From Nectonema munidae (Eukaryota > Nematomorpha > Nectonematoida > Nectonematidae), in the NCBI GenBank assembly GCA_030549495.1, contig JAUIRK010000971.1:1-64000 (forward strand): a DNA stretch of 64,000 nucleotides, in the 5' to 3' direction. Below the pieces are notes generated by a model, which was given only the letters and a program-made list of their open reading frames with translations, was not told the origin of the DNA and ran no database searches. Shown here in pieces: positions 42,330-54,650 of this stretch. The translations under genes and the position numbers were made by a program. Every line of letters starts with the position of its first letter. The stretch's first letter is position 1.

Positions 42330-43640
42330 ATCACTCCACAAACTGTTAATTTTACATAGTGGATATCAGCAAGTGGCGAAAAAGAAAGAATGCTAATGCT
42401 GTGTATTATTCAGATCTATTGTCATCTATTGCTCCTATTCTCCACTGCTCTAAATATCCCACACCAGTGCCACCTGCTCAAGATCAAGTCCAATGCCACT
42501 TCTGATAAAGAAGGGTAACGGATTGCTTAAAACTTTGATCATCACCTACCTAATGTATCAGAAAAAGCTCCTCACTTCCCAAACCGGAAAAAAATCAAAG
42601 ACTTAATAAGAGATATTCGTTTAACCAAATCCAGTGCAGAGCTGTTTATCTCCAGAATGAAGCAGTGGAATTTGGTCAACGATGTGCAAGAGACAAGTCA
42701 GAGAAGTAAACAAACCTTTTTGAGACTTTTACACTCAGAGGGATGGTCTCTACTTCTGCCATGACGTGCCTGGTCTGTTTGGCGTTATTGGAGTGCCCTT
42801 GTATCGAAGGCGTGGAGGCTATTCATAGGCAGCCCCATCAAAAGCTTGAAGGTTCTACTTCTCAACAATGGAAACAAGTATCCGAGGCTACTCTTAGCCC
42901 ATTCTGTGTACCTAAAGGAAAATTAATACAGTGTGAAATTCTCTTCGAAGTCCTGCAATACAACTAGTATAATGGGAAAATCATTGGAGATTTTAAAATG
43001 GTGGCTTTTCTGCTTGGACTCAGAGCCAATGCTTTCTCCGCTTTTGGGATATCACATCTGATCATTACAGAAGAAAGAACTCTGAGCAGCGAATAGATTT
43101 TGTAGTTGGGAACCGAAACGTCATGTGGAACCCACTAGTTGATACAAAAATAGTGCTCATGCCGCTATTGGGCATTAAATTGAGGTTAATGAAGCAGTTT
43201 GTGAAAGCTCTTGATCGGAAAACAACCGATTTCAAGTTATCTGAAGCTAAAATCAAAGCCGGAATTTTTGTCGTACTTCAGATAAAGAAGATTGTTGAGT
43301 CTACTGAGTTTTCCTACAAACTCATTAGGATTGAGAATATAGCATGGGACTGTTTCAAGGCAGTTATTGAGGGTTTCTTAGGAAACTACAGAGCTGAAAA
43401 CTGCAATCAACTAGCACAGAATTTTATAATTCGATGCCATGGGATACCGAATGTAGCTAAGACTTCGCATGCTGGATGCTTACTTGATCAGATTCAAAGA
43501 AAATATGGGCGCTTATTCAGAAAAGCAAGGCAAAAATTTCCACTAAGAGATGGAAAATATAAAGCAGAGATATCAGTGCCACTGCAATGGAAAAATGATA
43601 TAAGGCTATATTTGGGGTCTAGTGCGGTAATTTGACCTGG
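42330..43640 (+). pseudogene. Decayed copy of the repetitive uncharacterised family (copy B)
   Basis: The ordered blocks are VDISKWRKRKNANAVYYSDL, then HFPNRKKIKDLIRDIRLTKS, SAELFISRMKQWNLVNDVQE, WRLFIGSPIKSLKVLLLNNG, IIGDFKMVAFLLGLRANAFS, WNPLVDTKIVLMPLLGIKLR, LSEAKIKAGIFVV, and IENIAWDCFKAVIEGFLGNY with RAENCNQLA. This is the same protein as the copy at 22540-23945 but a different, better-preserved central part. The only long clean frame is 43123-43635. The end diverges after HGIPNVAKTSHAGC. Several breaks. It begins about 215 bp after the right end of the pogo element at 39993-42115. Confidence 0.65.
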
Positions 43641-43659
43641 ATTACAACTGCAAATACGG

Positions 43660-44090
43660 GAAATCCAGTTATTTATAATAATAAACTTTATTTTTAAGTG
43701 TCACTTGTTCTTATTTGTTAATTTTTATACGTTAATTTCATAAAATGTATATGATACTCAGTTTATGTCAACAAATATATGTTTTTTCTTGAAAAAATTG
43801 AAAATTTAAATATATCAAAATCCTGACAACAAACCAAAGTTCTTATAAAATAATGGTGTTTTTTTAATAATAATATATGAGTTATGTCAAACCAGAAAAA
43901 ATACTTTAATTGTGTTACACGGTGTTATAGGAGAGCGTAGCAACAAACTTAAGGAGGAAGATCCGTTCAACTGATTTGTAGAATTTGTAGATCTAATAAA
44001 AAATTTTATCAATTCAAATTTTCTACAAAGAATATCGGAAAATTAGTGAATTTATTTCTACTAGAATTATGAAAACGACAATATAATACT
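43660..44090. other. AT-rich stretch, nothing recognised
   Basis: No domain-bearing frame or inverted ends; it ends in a (TTAA)n run at 44096-44125 that belongs to the next SINE. Confidence 0.4.
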
Positions 44091-44099
44091 AATTGATTA

Positions 44100-44442
44100 G
44101 TTAATTAATTAATTAATTAATTAAGTTACCCATCCTTTCGGATATCGTGGCCCGCCCGGAATGCTGAGTCCAAGTCTACCTGGACTTTCCATCCCACTAA
44201 ACGCCTACCGGCCCTTATTACTGCATAGCTTGTTATATATATTATTTTACAAGAATTCATGTTACAATATATAAATACATCTGAGTGAACGATACTATCC
44301 TAACGCGAACGCTCCCAATTTGGGAAAAAAACTTATTGTCTAGTGATAGCTTGATTACTAACCAAGTAGAATCGGGTCGCTAGAGCACTACCTAACCGTA
44401 AAAACCTTTGAATTCTTCAGAGGAAGAAAACCAGGATAAAAA
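44100..44442 (-). mobile_element. SINE-like repeat B, copy 1, minus strand
   Basis: The minus strand starts CCTGGTTTTCTTCCTCTGAA, continues TAGTGCTCTAGCGACCCGAT and GGCGGGCCACGATATCCGAA, and ends in a (TTAA)n tail. It is nearly identical to 61131-61483, and a diverged copy is at 56560-57025. The ~345-bp length, simple tail and dispersed near-identical copies fit a SINE. The RNA ancestor is not clear. Confidence 0.8.
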
Positions 44443-44444
44443 AC

Positions 44445-45400
44445 TGGCAGAGATTAGTTTATTAACACAATACTGTGTTTTATTAACGAGAAAATATATT
44501 ACAATGAATTATAAATTCTTTATACTTAAAGACTAATAATGTTTAACGCCATCTTTTTCAGAAGTTTTGTCCAAAATGTGAAGGGTTTGTGGAAAATTTA
44601 AAAGACTTTCAGTATAGTTGCCATAATTCTTCCTTACTTCTGAAATAATGCATACCATGTTCAAATAATGTTTTTTCAATACATGTTTTTATTTTAATTC
44701 CCTAATAATGTGAGTTTATTATGAAATATATTTTCTAAGGAAATATTGCAGAAATAAGTAATATACATATTTGTTATCAGCGGGATGGAGTTAGAACATT
44801 TTCAGGAGAAGGGAAAAGCCTTGGACCTTTTAGATACGTCTGTGCTACAGGCCTGTAATAATTTATTTAGAACATAAAAATATAATGTTTTTAGTGTCCA
44901 TAAGAAGAAATTAATATCTTTGAAGTTCTAGAATGGAATGGAATGTATTGGGAAATATATGCCTTCTCCAAATGTGCACTACTAAAATATTATAACTTCT
45001 TAATGAAATTTAAAATTATTTCTTAATTTTATTTTCTAACTATGGATTAGTTTTCCCTAAAAACCTTCTAATCACTTTTAACTTTCCCATTTCTAAGATT
45101 TTTTTGATACCTACTAGTAATAGTAATTAACCATATTTTTTTAACCGATTAATTCATAGCCTAATATTTTTTAAACGATAGATTAAAGGGCTAAAGTTTG
45201 GTAAATTTTGAATCCATACATATATATAAGAAAAAACCAGACCCAATTATATAAGAGCATAATTAAAAGTACCAGAACAAGAAAATAAGGTTAGGCAAAG
45301 CCATTTTAAAAGAGACATGATATAATTACGCAAAAATTACAATAGTTTAACATTGTAAAAAATTTGTCAGCCTTATTCACCGGTTAATTTTCACACATTA
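44445..45400. other. AT-rich stretch, nothing recognised
   Basis: No frame, RNA gene or TIR could be supported. Confidence 0.4.
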
Positions 45401-45408
45401 CCGTCACT

Positions 45409-45460
45409 AATTACCCCTTTGAGCACTAGTGCGACACCAGTGTAGTCAGGAATCTAAATC
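45409..45460 (+). repeat. piggyBac-type terminal sequence (possible left TIR)
   Basis: TTACCCCTTTGAGCACTAG, then GCGACACCAGTGTAGTCAGG. It matches the end of the MITE at 6336-6455 in reverse (CCCCATGAGGATCAGTGTGA, CAGCGGTGTAGCAAGG) and a degraded inverted copy at 55080-55115. It may be the left terminus of the piggyBac element whose transposase begins at 49917, with the minisatellite lying between. Confidence 0.4.
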
Positions 45461-45600
45461 TAAAGAACGGAATTTTTTTTTATAACACACCCCTGAAAAC
45501 CATTATTTCTCAGAAGGGACACACGTTTCTCTTTTCTCCGTCATCCCACGTTTCTTATTTCTCCGTCATCCCACGTTTCTTATTTCTCCGTCATTCCGCG

Positions 45601-48600
45601 TTTTCAAATTGTGCTTCATCCTGCGTTTTTCAAATTGTGCTTCATCCCGCGTTTTTCAAAATTGTGCTTCATCCCGCGTTTTTCAAATTGTGCTTCATCC
45701 CGCGTTTTTCAAATTGTGCTTCATCCCGCGTTTTTCAAAATTGTGCTTCATCCCGCGTTTTTCAAATTATGCTTCATCCCGCGTTTTTCAAAATTGTGCT
45801 TCATCCCGCGTTTTTCAAAATTGTGCTTCATCCCGCGTTTTTCAAATTATGCTTCATCCCGCGTTTTTCAAAATTGTGCTTCATCCCGCGTTTTTCAAAT
45901 TGTGCTTCATCCAGCGTTTTTCAAATTGTGCTTCATCCCGCGTTTTTCAAATTGTGCTTCATCCAGCGTTTTTCAAATTGTGCTTCATCCCGCGTTTTTC
46001 AAATTGTGCTTCATCCCGCGTTTTTCAAATTGTGCTTCATCCCGCGTTTTTCAAAATTGTGCTTCATCCCGCGTTTTTCAAAATTGTGCTTCATCCCGCG
46101 TTTTTCAAATTGTGCTTCATCCCGCGTTTTTCAAATTGTGCTTCATCCCGCGTTTTTCAAATTGTGCTTCATTCCGCGTTTTTCAAATTGTGCTTCATCC
46201 CGCGTTTTTCAAAATTGTGCTTCATCCCGCGTTTTTCAAATTATGCTTCATCCCGCGTTTTTCAAAATTGTGCTTCATCCCGCGTTTTTCAAATTGTGCT
46301 TCATCCAGCGTTTTTCAAATTGTGCTTCATCCCGCGTTTTTCAAAATTGTGCTTCATCCCGCGTTTTTCAAATTATGCTTCATCCCGCGTTTTTCAAAAT
46401 TGTGCTTCATCCCGCGTTTTTCAAATTGTGCTTCATCCAGCGTTTTTCAAATTGTGCTTCATCCCGCGTTTTTCAAATTGTGCTTCATTCCGCGTTTTTC
46501 AAATTGTGCTTCATCCCGCGTTTTTCAAAATTGTGCTTCATCCCGCGTTTTTCAAATTATGCTTCATCCCGCGTTTTTCAAAATTGTGCTTCATCCCGCG
46601 TTTTTCAAATTGTGCTTCATCCAGCGTTTTTCAAATTGTGCTTCATCCAGCGTTTTTCAAATTGTGCTTCATCCCGCGTTTTTCAAATTGTGCTTCATCC
46701 AGCGTTTTTCAAATTGTGCTTCATCCCGCGTTTTTCAAATTGTGCTTCATCCCGCGTTTTTCAAATTGTGCTTCATCCCGCGTTTTTCAAATTGTGCTTC
46801 ATCCCGCGTTTTTCAAAATTGTGCTTCATCCCGCGTTTTTCAAATTGTGCTTCATCCCGCGTTTTTCAAATTGTGCTTCATCCCGCGTTTTTTAAATTGT
46901 GCTTCATTCCGCGTTTTTCAAAATTGTGCTTCATCCCGCGTTTTTCAAATTGTGCTTCATCCCGCGTTTTTCAAATTGTGCTTCATCCCGCGTTTTTCAA
47001 ATTGTGCTTCATCCAGCGTTTTTCAAATTGTGCTTCATCCCGCGTTTTTCAAAATTGTGCTTCATCCCGCGTTTTTCAAATTATGCTTCATCCCGCGTTT
47101 TTCAAAATTGTGCTTCATCCCGCGTTTTTCAAATTGTGCTTCATCCAGCGTTTTTCAAATTGTGCTTCATCCCGCGTTTTTCAAATTGTGCTTCATCCAG
47201 CGTTTTTCAAATTGTGCTTCATCCCGCGTTTTTCAAATTGTGCTTCATCCCGCGTTTTTCAAATTGTGCTTCATCCCGCGTTTTTCAAAATTGTGCTTCA
47301 TCCCGCGTTTTTCAAATTGTGCTTCATCCCGCGTTTTTCAAATTGTGCTTCATCCCGCGTTTTTCAAAATTGTGCTTCATCCCGCGTTTTTCAAATTGTG
47401 CTTCATCCCGCGTTTTTCAAATTGTGCTTCATCCCGCGTTTTTCAAATTTTGCTTCATCCCGCGTTTTTCAAAATTGTGCTTCATCCCGCGTTTTTCAAA
47501 ATTGTGCTTTATCCCGCGTTTTTCAAATTATGCTTCATCCCGCGTTTTTCAAAATTGTGCTTCATCCCGCGTTTTTCAAATTATGCTTCATCCCGCGTTT
47601 TTCAAAATTGTGCTTCATCCCGCGTTTTTCAAATTATGCTTCATCCCGCGTTTTTCAAAATTGTGCTTCATCCCGCGTTTTTCAAATTGTGCTTCATCCA
47701 GCGTTTTTCAAATTGTGCTTCATCCCGCGTTTTTCAAAATTGTGCTTCATCCCGCGTTTTTCAAATAATGCTTCATCCCGCGTTTTTCAAATAATGCTTC
47801 ATCCCGCGTTTTTCAAATTGTGCTTCATCCCGCGTTTTTGTGCTTCATCCAGCGTTTTTCAAAATTGTGCTTCATCCCGCGTTTTTCAAAATTGTGCTTC
47901 ATCCCGCGTTTTTCAAATTATGCTTCATCCCGCGTTTTTCAAAATTGTGCTTCATCCCGCGTTTTTCAAATTGTGCTTCATCCCGCGTTTTTCAAAATTG
48001 TGCTTCATCCCGCGTTTTTCAAATTATGCTTCATCCCGCGTTTTTCAAAATTGTGCTTCATCCCGCGTTTTTCAAATTGTGCTTCATCCAGCGTTTTTCA
48101 AATTGTGCTTCATCCCGCGTTTTTCAAAATTGTGCTTCATCCCCCGTTTTTCAAATTATGCTTCATCCCGCGTTTTTCAAAATTGTGCTTCATCCCGCGT
48201 TTTTCAAATTGTGCTTCATCCCGCGTTTTTCAAAATTGTGCTTCATCCCGCGTTTTTCAAAATTGTGCTTCATCCCGCGTTTTTCAAATTATGCTTCATC
48301 CCGCATTTTTCAAAATTGTGCTTCATCCCGCGTTTTTCAAATTGTGCTTCATCCCGCGTTTTTCAAAATTGTGCTTCATCCCGCGTTTTTCAAATTATGC
48401 TTCATCCCGCGTTTTTCAAAATTGTGCTTCATCTCGCGTTTTTCAAATTGTGCTTCATCCAGCGTTTTTCAAATTGTGCTTCATCTCTCGTTTTTCAAAA
48501 TTGTGCTTCATCCCGCGTTTTTCAAATTATGCTTCATCCCGCGTTTTTCAAAATTGTGCTTCATCCCGCGTTTTTCAAATTGTGCTTCATCCCGCGTTTT

Positions 48601-49858
48601 TCAAAATTGTGCTTCATCCCGCGTTTTTCAAATTGTGCTTCATCCAGCGTTTTTCAAATTGTGCTTCATCCCGCGTTTTTCAAATTGTGCTTCATCCCGC
48701 GTTTTTCAAAATTGTGCTTCATCCCGCGTTTTTCAAATTGTGCTTCATTCAGCGTTTTTCAAATTGTGCTTCATCCCGCGTTTTTCAAATTGTGCTTCAT
48801 TCCGCGTTTTTCAAATTGTGCTTCATTCCGCGTTTTTCAAATTGTGCTTCATCCAGCGTTTTTCAAATTGTGCTTCATCCCGCGTTTTTCAAATTGTGCT
48901 TCATCCCGCGTTTTTCAAAATTGTGCTTCATCCCGCGTTTTTCAAATTATGCTTCATCCCGCGTTTTTCAAATTATGCTTCATCCCGCGTTTTTCAAAAT
49001 TGTGCTTCATCCCGCGTTTTTCAAATTGTGCTTCATCCCGCGTTTTTCAAAATTGTGCTTCATCCCGCGTTTTTCAAATTGTGCTTCATCCCGCGTTTTT
49101 CAAAATTGTGCTTCATCCCGCGTTTTTCAAAATTGTGCTTCATCCCGCGTTTTTCAAATTGTGCTTCATCCAGCGTTTTTCAAATTGTGCTTCATCCCGC
49201 GTTTTTCAAAATTGTGCTTCATCCCGCGTTTTTCAAATTGTGCTTCATCCAGCGTTTTTCAAATTGTGCTTCATCCCGCGTTTTTCAAATTGTGCTTCAT
49301 TCCGCGTTTTTCAAATTGTGCTTCATTCCGCGTTTTTCAAATTGTGCTTCATCCAGCGTTTTTCAAATTGTGCTTCATCCCGCGTTTTTCAAATTGTGCT
49401 TCATCCCGCGTTTTTCAAAATTGTGCTTCATCCCGCGTTTTTCAAATTATGCTTCATCCCGCGTTTTTCAAATTATGCTTCATCCCGCGTTTTTCAAAAT
49501 TGTGCTTCATCCCGAGTTTTTCAAATTGTGCTTCATCCCGCGTTTTTCAAAATTGTGCTTCATCCCGCGTTTTTCAAAATTGTGCTTCATCCCGCGTTTT
49601 TCAAATTGTGCTTCATCCAGCGTTTTTCAAATTGTGCTTCATCCCGCGTTTTTCAAATTGTGCTTCATCCCGCGTTTTTCAAAATTGTGCTTCATCCCGC
49701 GTTTTTCAAATTATGCTTCATCCCGCGTTTTTCAAATTATGCTTCATCCCGCGTTTTTCAAAATTGTGCTTCATCCCGCGTTTTTCAAATTGTGCTTCAT
49801 CCAGCGTTTTTCAAATTGTGCTTCATCCCGCGTTTTTCAAATTGTGCTTTATCCCTCG
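45601..49858. repeat. 4.26-kb minisatellite, 26/27-bp unit, about 160 copies
   Basis: The unit is TTTTTCAAATTGTGC followed by TTCATCCCGCG. Variants add an A (AAAATTG, 27 bp), change TTGTG to TTATG, or change CCCGCG to CCAGCG or TCCGCG. A degenerate TTTCT(T/C).TTTCTCCGTCATCC unit precedes it (45527-45600) and TTTCTCTTTTCTCCTTTATC follows it, so the array probably grew from a TTTCTCCGTCATCC-like ancestor. No unit contains a stop in any plus-strand frame, which creates open frames of up to 1418 codons that are not evidence of a protein. Right-hand blocks recur with a ~500-bp offset. Confidence 0.95.
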
Positions 49859-50459
49859 TTTCTCTTTTCTCCTTTATCGCCCTTCTTTTTTGATAATTAT
49901 CTGTTTTTTTCTCACTATGAGTTCAGACTCTGAATATATATCTCCTGATGGAACCACGTATACTTCTACTGTACCTTTTACCGCTGGAAGACAAAGATCG
50001 CTGAATCAAAGAAATATATCTTCAAACCCTCCTGGTCCAAAATTAGAAGCCAGTCTCAATGTGGAAACTTTTTTTTACTTATGATTTAATTTTAGAGATC
50101 TTCTCACACACTACAAATTTTATCAGACAAACTATAGAAGGAAATAACTATATTTCTACCGATGTGATTTTCTTTTGCTTCATCTTTCTGCATTGATAAA
50201 CTTGCTTATATTACTTGCCTTTACCAAATGGGAATAAATCACGATCAAAAAGTTTCGATAAAAAAATTATTTTCGCAAAAAAGTGATTTTTTTTTGTAAA
50301 AGCTGTTCTTACTAGAAATGATTTTAAATTAATATCAAGATTTTTACGATTTGACAACCCTCTGACCAGAGAAACAGAAACGGATAAAATTGCCTCTATA
50401 AGGATTATACACCACCATTTCAATAAAGTTTTCACTAAGCAAGATGTGACATCACTCAT

Positions 50460-50960
50460 AGAAATACGAATACGAACAAATATGCAAACAGGGACAAATA
50501 CCTATACACACAAGCACACAACTACACGCATACAAATATTTATACGCGTAGCCCAGCGGGGAGTGAATTTTTAGGTCGTTCTGGGATATGCTCTCCACGC
50601 GGGAAATGGGCGGGTCGGGAAACAATTTTCTCAATGATGAAATATAAAAGTATTTCATGAAACAAAAAGATGAAAACTTTTTTATTTAAGCTAATTTTTA
50701 AATAATTCCTTATTTTGCCCAACAAAAATTGACATGCAACCAATTCAGTATTATTTCATATTGAAATCATGTTGAGAAGTAAATAATGTCTATGTTTACA
50801 AAAAAATAATAAAGATTTTGTAAAATGTATATATTTGCAGAATATGAAGGATCAATTTTTCTATCAATTCCCCAATAACGGAGATAAAATCTTCCCCGCG
50901 GGGAACGGGAAAGTTTCGAGTCCCCGCTTGGCTCTGACACATACAAAAATTATCTCTCGT
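50460..50960. other. Insert within the piggyBac gene, GC-rich at both ends
   Basis: It splits the transposase between SLI and the YRYRGNC block. Near the left it has GCGTAGCCCAGCGGGGAG and GGGAAATGGGCGGGTCGGGA; near the right CCCCGCGGGGAACGGGAAAG. No TIR or tail was identified; it could be a small insertion or original intron DNA. Confidence 0.35.
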
Positions 50961-51453
50961 AATTTTTAGGTATTGGACTCCTAACCAGTATGTTACCGTT
51001 GATGAGCAAGTTTACAGATACCGAGGAAATTGTTCAATCAAAATTTTTGACTCAAGGAAACCTGGCAAATGGGGGATCAAATTTTACCACCAAAAAGACT
51101 CCCGAACCGTTTTATCGCCTGAAATTTACATCTTGAACTATAGTGATTCCAATTTTTTCATAGGTGTCGAAATAACAAAGCGTTTAGTTTTGAAATCTTC
51201 AATTCCCAGCGGAACAGGAATAATATGTTATCGATTTTTTATAGACCACAAACTATGTTCTTGGGGTATACAACATTCATAAACTTTTCTTGGTACATTG
51301 AATTCATCTAGATTCTAGAAGGTGTGTTCCTCAAATTTTCAAAAAAAGATATCTAAGCCAAGAAGGTCTTGATGAATGTGAATCTTGAGTGATATATATA
51401 GTGATCTCTCTTCTTTAGTTGCATACATTTCCAAACGCTCGCATCAATTTTAA

Positions 51454-51582
51454 CCCATTTACGACCAATGTTCCTATTTTGGAACATAAGTAATTTCATC
51501 TTCGTCTGCTTTTTTCAATGACTTTGAATATAAATCGTCTGCGTTTTTTAGATATCGTCTGCTTTGCTTGGTCTTAAATGGG
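51454..51582. mobile_element. TTAA-type MITE inside the piggyBac gene
   Basis: TTAA at 51450-51453 and 51583-51586. The body runs from CCCATTTACGACC to GGTCTTAAATGGG with three CGTCTGC motifs. Nearly identical to 1464-1594 and (inverted) 26984-27113. Confidence 0.85.
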
Positions 51583-52019
51583 TTAACGCCGTTCTAATAA
51601 TGAGCAGTCAGCACTATGGCCCAATCTCATTTTGTGGAGAAAGAAAAAAACCAGAGTCGATGCTTGTCTATAACCAGTACTAGTGTGGGGTAGACAAAGC
51701 AAATCAAATGTGCCGAAATTTCCTAACATACAGGTCCACGCGAAGATGGCCAGTAGCTGTGTTTTGTAACTATTTGGACATGGCTGCTCTAAACACTTCA
51801 GTAATCGTTATGAATAACTGTCCATAATTATATTCTTCCAGATGTGGAGGTATAAAGAAATAATAAATTCCCTGTTTTCAACTTGCAGATAATGCAATGG
51901 AAATGAGAGTTCAATGTACATCTATCCCAAGAGAAGTACGCATAATTTTAGGTCTCTATGGATATGAGACAATTGCAAGAGACTATTTCATCGTCTACAA
52001 GAGGTCCCCATGATAATGT

Positions 52020-54500
52020 GCAAACCTAACATTCGAAAATTTTTCCAAAGTTGAAATCTGCATAGAGCATTCAAAAATTATATGAAAATAATATTGTTAG
52101 TGTTTCTTTTTTAATATATTTTTTAAATTTTTTGGGGGAAAAGGGGGCGGCCCGCCCTTTCTGGTCGTGCGAGGGTATAGTTATTTATATTTTGAAAGAT
52201 TGCTTTTTAAGCAATGAAAAGGAGTAGGCAGAATGAGGTATTGCTTGGGAACAATTTTTTTGTCAGTAAGTCTAGTGGTTTAAGTATCGACTCCGTCGTT
52301 TACTTCGATTCCGCGTTCTGACATTCCCAGCTGTTGAATTATTATTGAAGATTCCCTTCGGCTTGAATGCAATACACAAAATGTTAGGCCATATAAATTA
52401 TCGCTATTTCATTACTGATATTATAGAATTGAAATTCCCGCATTTAACATTTATGAAAGTTATAAAATTTTTTTTGAAAAAAAACAAGATTTGTGGAAAC
52501 TGAACACAACCATAAGATCTATTCTTATATTTTGATTTATTTCTTTTCAATTTTTGAGCAAAGTAATATTTTTAATTGTTAATTTAACATATTTTCACAT
52601 GATAAAAATTTCATTTGTGTTCAAAGAAGAAGAAGAATAATTAGTTAAAAAATAAATTGGATATTAAAATACCAGTATAAAGGAAGAGTGAATATGTGAA
52701 ATAAGCTTGAATAGTATAAATTTAAATAAAAGTTTGAGAAGCCAAATATTAAATTAGGAGAAAGAGGCACATATTATGTGGAGGAAATTAAATCAAATGT
52801 TATAATTCGACCAAATTGGAGACATAAGCAGTGGTGTGTCAAGAAGGAGACGTTATTTAGCGATCAGCTTCCAGCAGTACACTTCGTTTTTTTAATATAC
52901 CACTAACAGAAATGTAGCATACAAATATCACAGACTACAATATTACAGTTGCCTATAGTTGCTTTCATATTTTGCATTAAATATTTTAAGGCGTTTCAGA
53001 GTTTTAAAATCAGCCCGAGTGTAACTTTTTGTAAGTGCGCCAATTGAGCCAACTATCTTTAAGAGCCTATCTTTAATTTACTCACTAAAATATTAACATA
53101 TGCGCCATTCTATATCTTCTACGTGAATATATAAATGGTAACAAACTTTAAAAAATGGAGAAAAAAGAATAATTTCAAAAAAAATAAAAAGAGTTATGTT
53201 GGAAAAGAAGAAAGAAAATATAACTTTAATTGACATTATAATTTGGCTAGTATCTGATCATGTATACGTCCAAATCAATCTCGAAAATTTTCATCTGTCC
53301 AGTGGCGTTAAATAGAAATATAAATAGTTTATTAAAACTAAATTTCAATGTGCATTTGTTTAAAACTAAAAAAGATCGGAACTTCAAATCGCTGTAAGAA
53401 TATTTCGCGGATTATAAGTATTTTTTACAAACGATCTATGAACTTTATCATTTGGAACAAATTGTTAAACCAATTTACGAATTATTAGCTAATTTATGTG
53501 TTCAGTTGCTAGTGTAGCCGAAATGTATCCTTTCGGAGCCGATGTTAAATTTGGGGGCCCTTAAATGTGCTATTAACACTTCAAAAACGCGAAAATTGAA
53601 TTGTATAATTATGCAAAATAAGAAGAAAAATTCTATAACAGCCATTATTAAATTTTTAAAAGCTCTAAATATTTGTATTGCATTTTCATTAATGATAACT
53701 ATAGGGAAGCCATTGGCTTGTAAAATTTTAACAAAGAAAAATGACAATTTTTTAAATGTGTGTTATAAAAAATGATGCCTGACTTTATTTTACTTAAAAA
53801 AAAAAGTTTAAATATTCAATGTAATTATAGTAAAAGTAGCACAAATCTAAAGTTATTTGCTTTTCAGACTTTATCTCTGCATTTCTATAAAATATGTGTT
53901 TTAGCATTGACATAAAAAGTTTGAATTATCTTAATTCACAAAATTAAATTAAATTCAAACTTAAATCCTCAAAATAATTTAATGTTGTAAAATATTGCCC
54001 CTTGAAAATATTTCTTAGTATATAAATTAAAAAACTAAAGTGTTCTATTTGCCCCCATGGCTTTTATGGTGGTAATACAAATAAATGTTACGGTGCGAAA
54101 CGGAACACACTCGGTATGGCATTAAGCTGTATTTCATTAGACAAAAATTTTAAAATATTTTTTGCAATCTAATGAAAGTCAAGTTGAAAATATTTACACT
54201 TTATTGAGTCCAAATGTTTCCAATTGGCAAAGTATATTTTAAATAAGAATCGAATTTGATGAAAAGGAATAATTTTAGAAAATGAAAAATGCCGGTATAA
54301 ATGTTTCAATTAATTTGTATAGGTTTTGAAAAAATCAATAAAATATTTCAGTTTTTTTTGCATATTTCGGATATGCTGCCACCAATACATGTCTCAAATT
54401 CTATAGAGTTTCACTTTTTGAAGAGGTATAGTTAGAATCAAGGGTACAATTAAATTTCTATTTTTTTCCGATATTTATATATCTTCATAATGTAAACTAA
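52020..54500. other. AT-rich stretch upstream of the SLC28 exons
   Basis: It should contain intron or 5' sequence of the SLC28 gene, whose N-terminal exons are poorly conserved and could not be picked out. Frames at 53502-53775 are opposite-strand shadows of one another without a domain. A GGGGGCGGCCCGCCC GC patch lies at 52144-52158. Confidence 0.35.
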
Positions 54501-54534
54501 AGTTTCTCAAAAATTATTATTAAATTTATTTTAA

Positions 54535-54650
54535 AAAAAAAAAATTTTTCCTAAAAGTTTATTGTATTGATTAGCTTGGTATTTCAATTCTGTGTTCGAT
54601 ATAAAGTGTATTCAACATTTTGAATAATTAATTGTGAGAAAGTAAAAATT
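54535..54650. repeat. ~110-bp duplicated segment, copy 1
   Basis: TTATTGTATTGATTAGCTTG, CAATTCTGTGTTCGATATAA and AATTGTGAGAAAGTAAA match 56606-56711 with very few differences. The second copy sits inside a SINE-like repeat. Confidence 0.75.

Larger units (their letters stand above)
49917..51830 (+). pseudogene. piggyBac-family transposase, long but broken, interrupted twice
   Basis: The start is MSSDSEYISPDGTTYTSTVP and GPKLEASLNVETFF; then, after frame changes, LTRNDFKLISRFLRFDNPLT and TETDKIASIRIIHHHFNKVF. These match the piggyBac MSRxRFxxIxRxLRFDN / DKLxxIRPIxxxFN block. Coding resumes at 50970 with VTVDEQVYRYRGNC, RKPGKWGIKFY and VLKSSIPSGTGIICYRFF. It ends at 51690-51830 with YRSTRRWPVAVFCNYLDMAA, the RRWPxAVFxxxLDxAxxNA block. 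About 500 bp of foreign, partly GC-rich DNA (50460-50960) and a TTAA MITE (51454-51582) are inserted. It is a different lineage from 6622-8307. The 4.26-kb minisatellite ends only ~60 bp upstream of its ATG. Confidence 0.8.

Noticed and set aside
45601-49858. CRISPR-like regular repeat spacing
   Set aside because: Units are contiguous with no unique spacers, and the DNA is animal nuclear sequence.
45609-50084. Several overlapping open frames of 289-1418 codons with 9-residue repeats
   Set aside because: They arise because the 26/27-bp minisatellite unit has no stop in any forward frame; all three frames are open at once and the frame rotates with unit length. No start context, no conserved protein.
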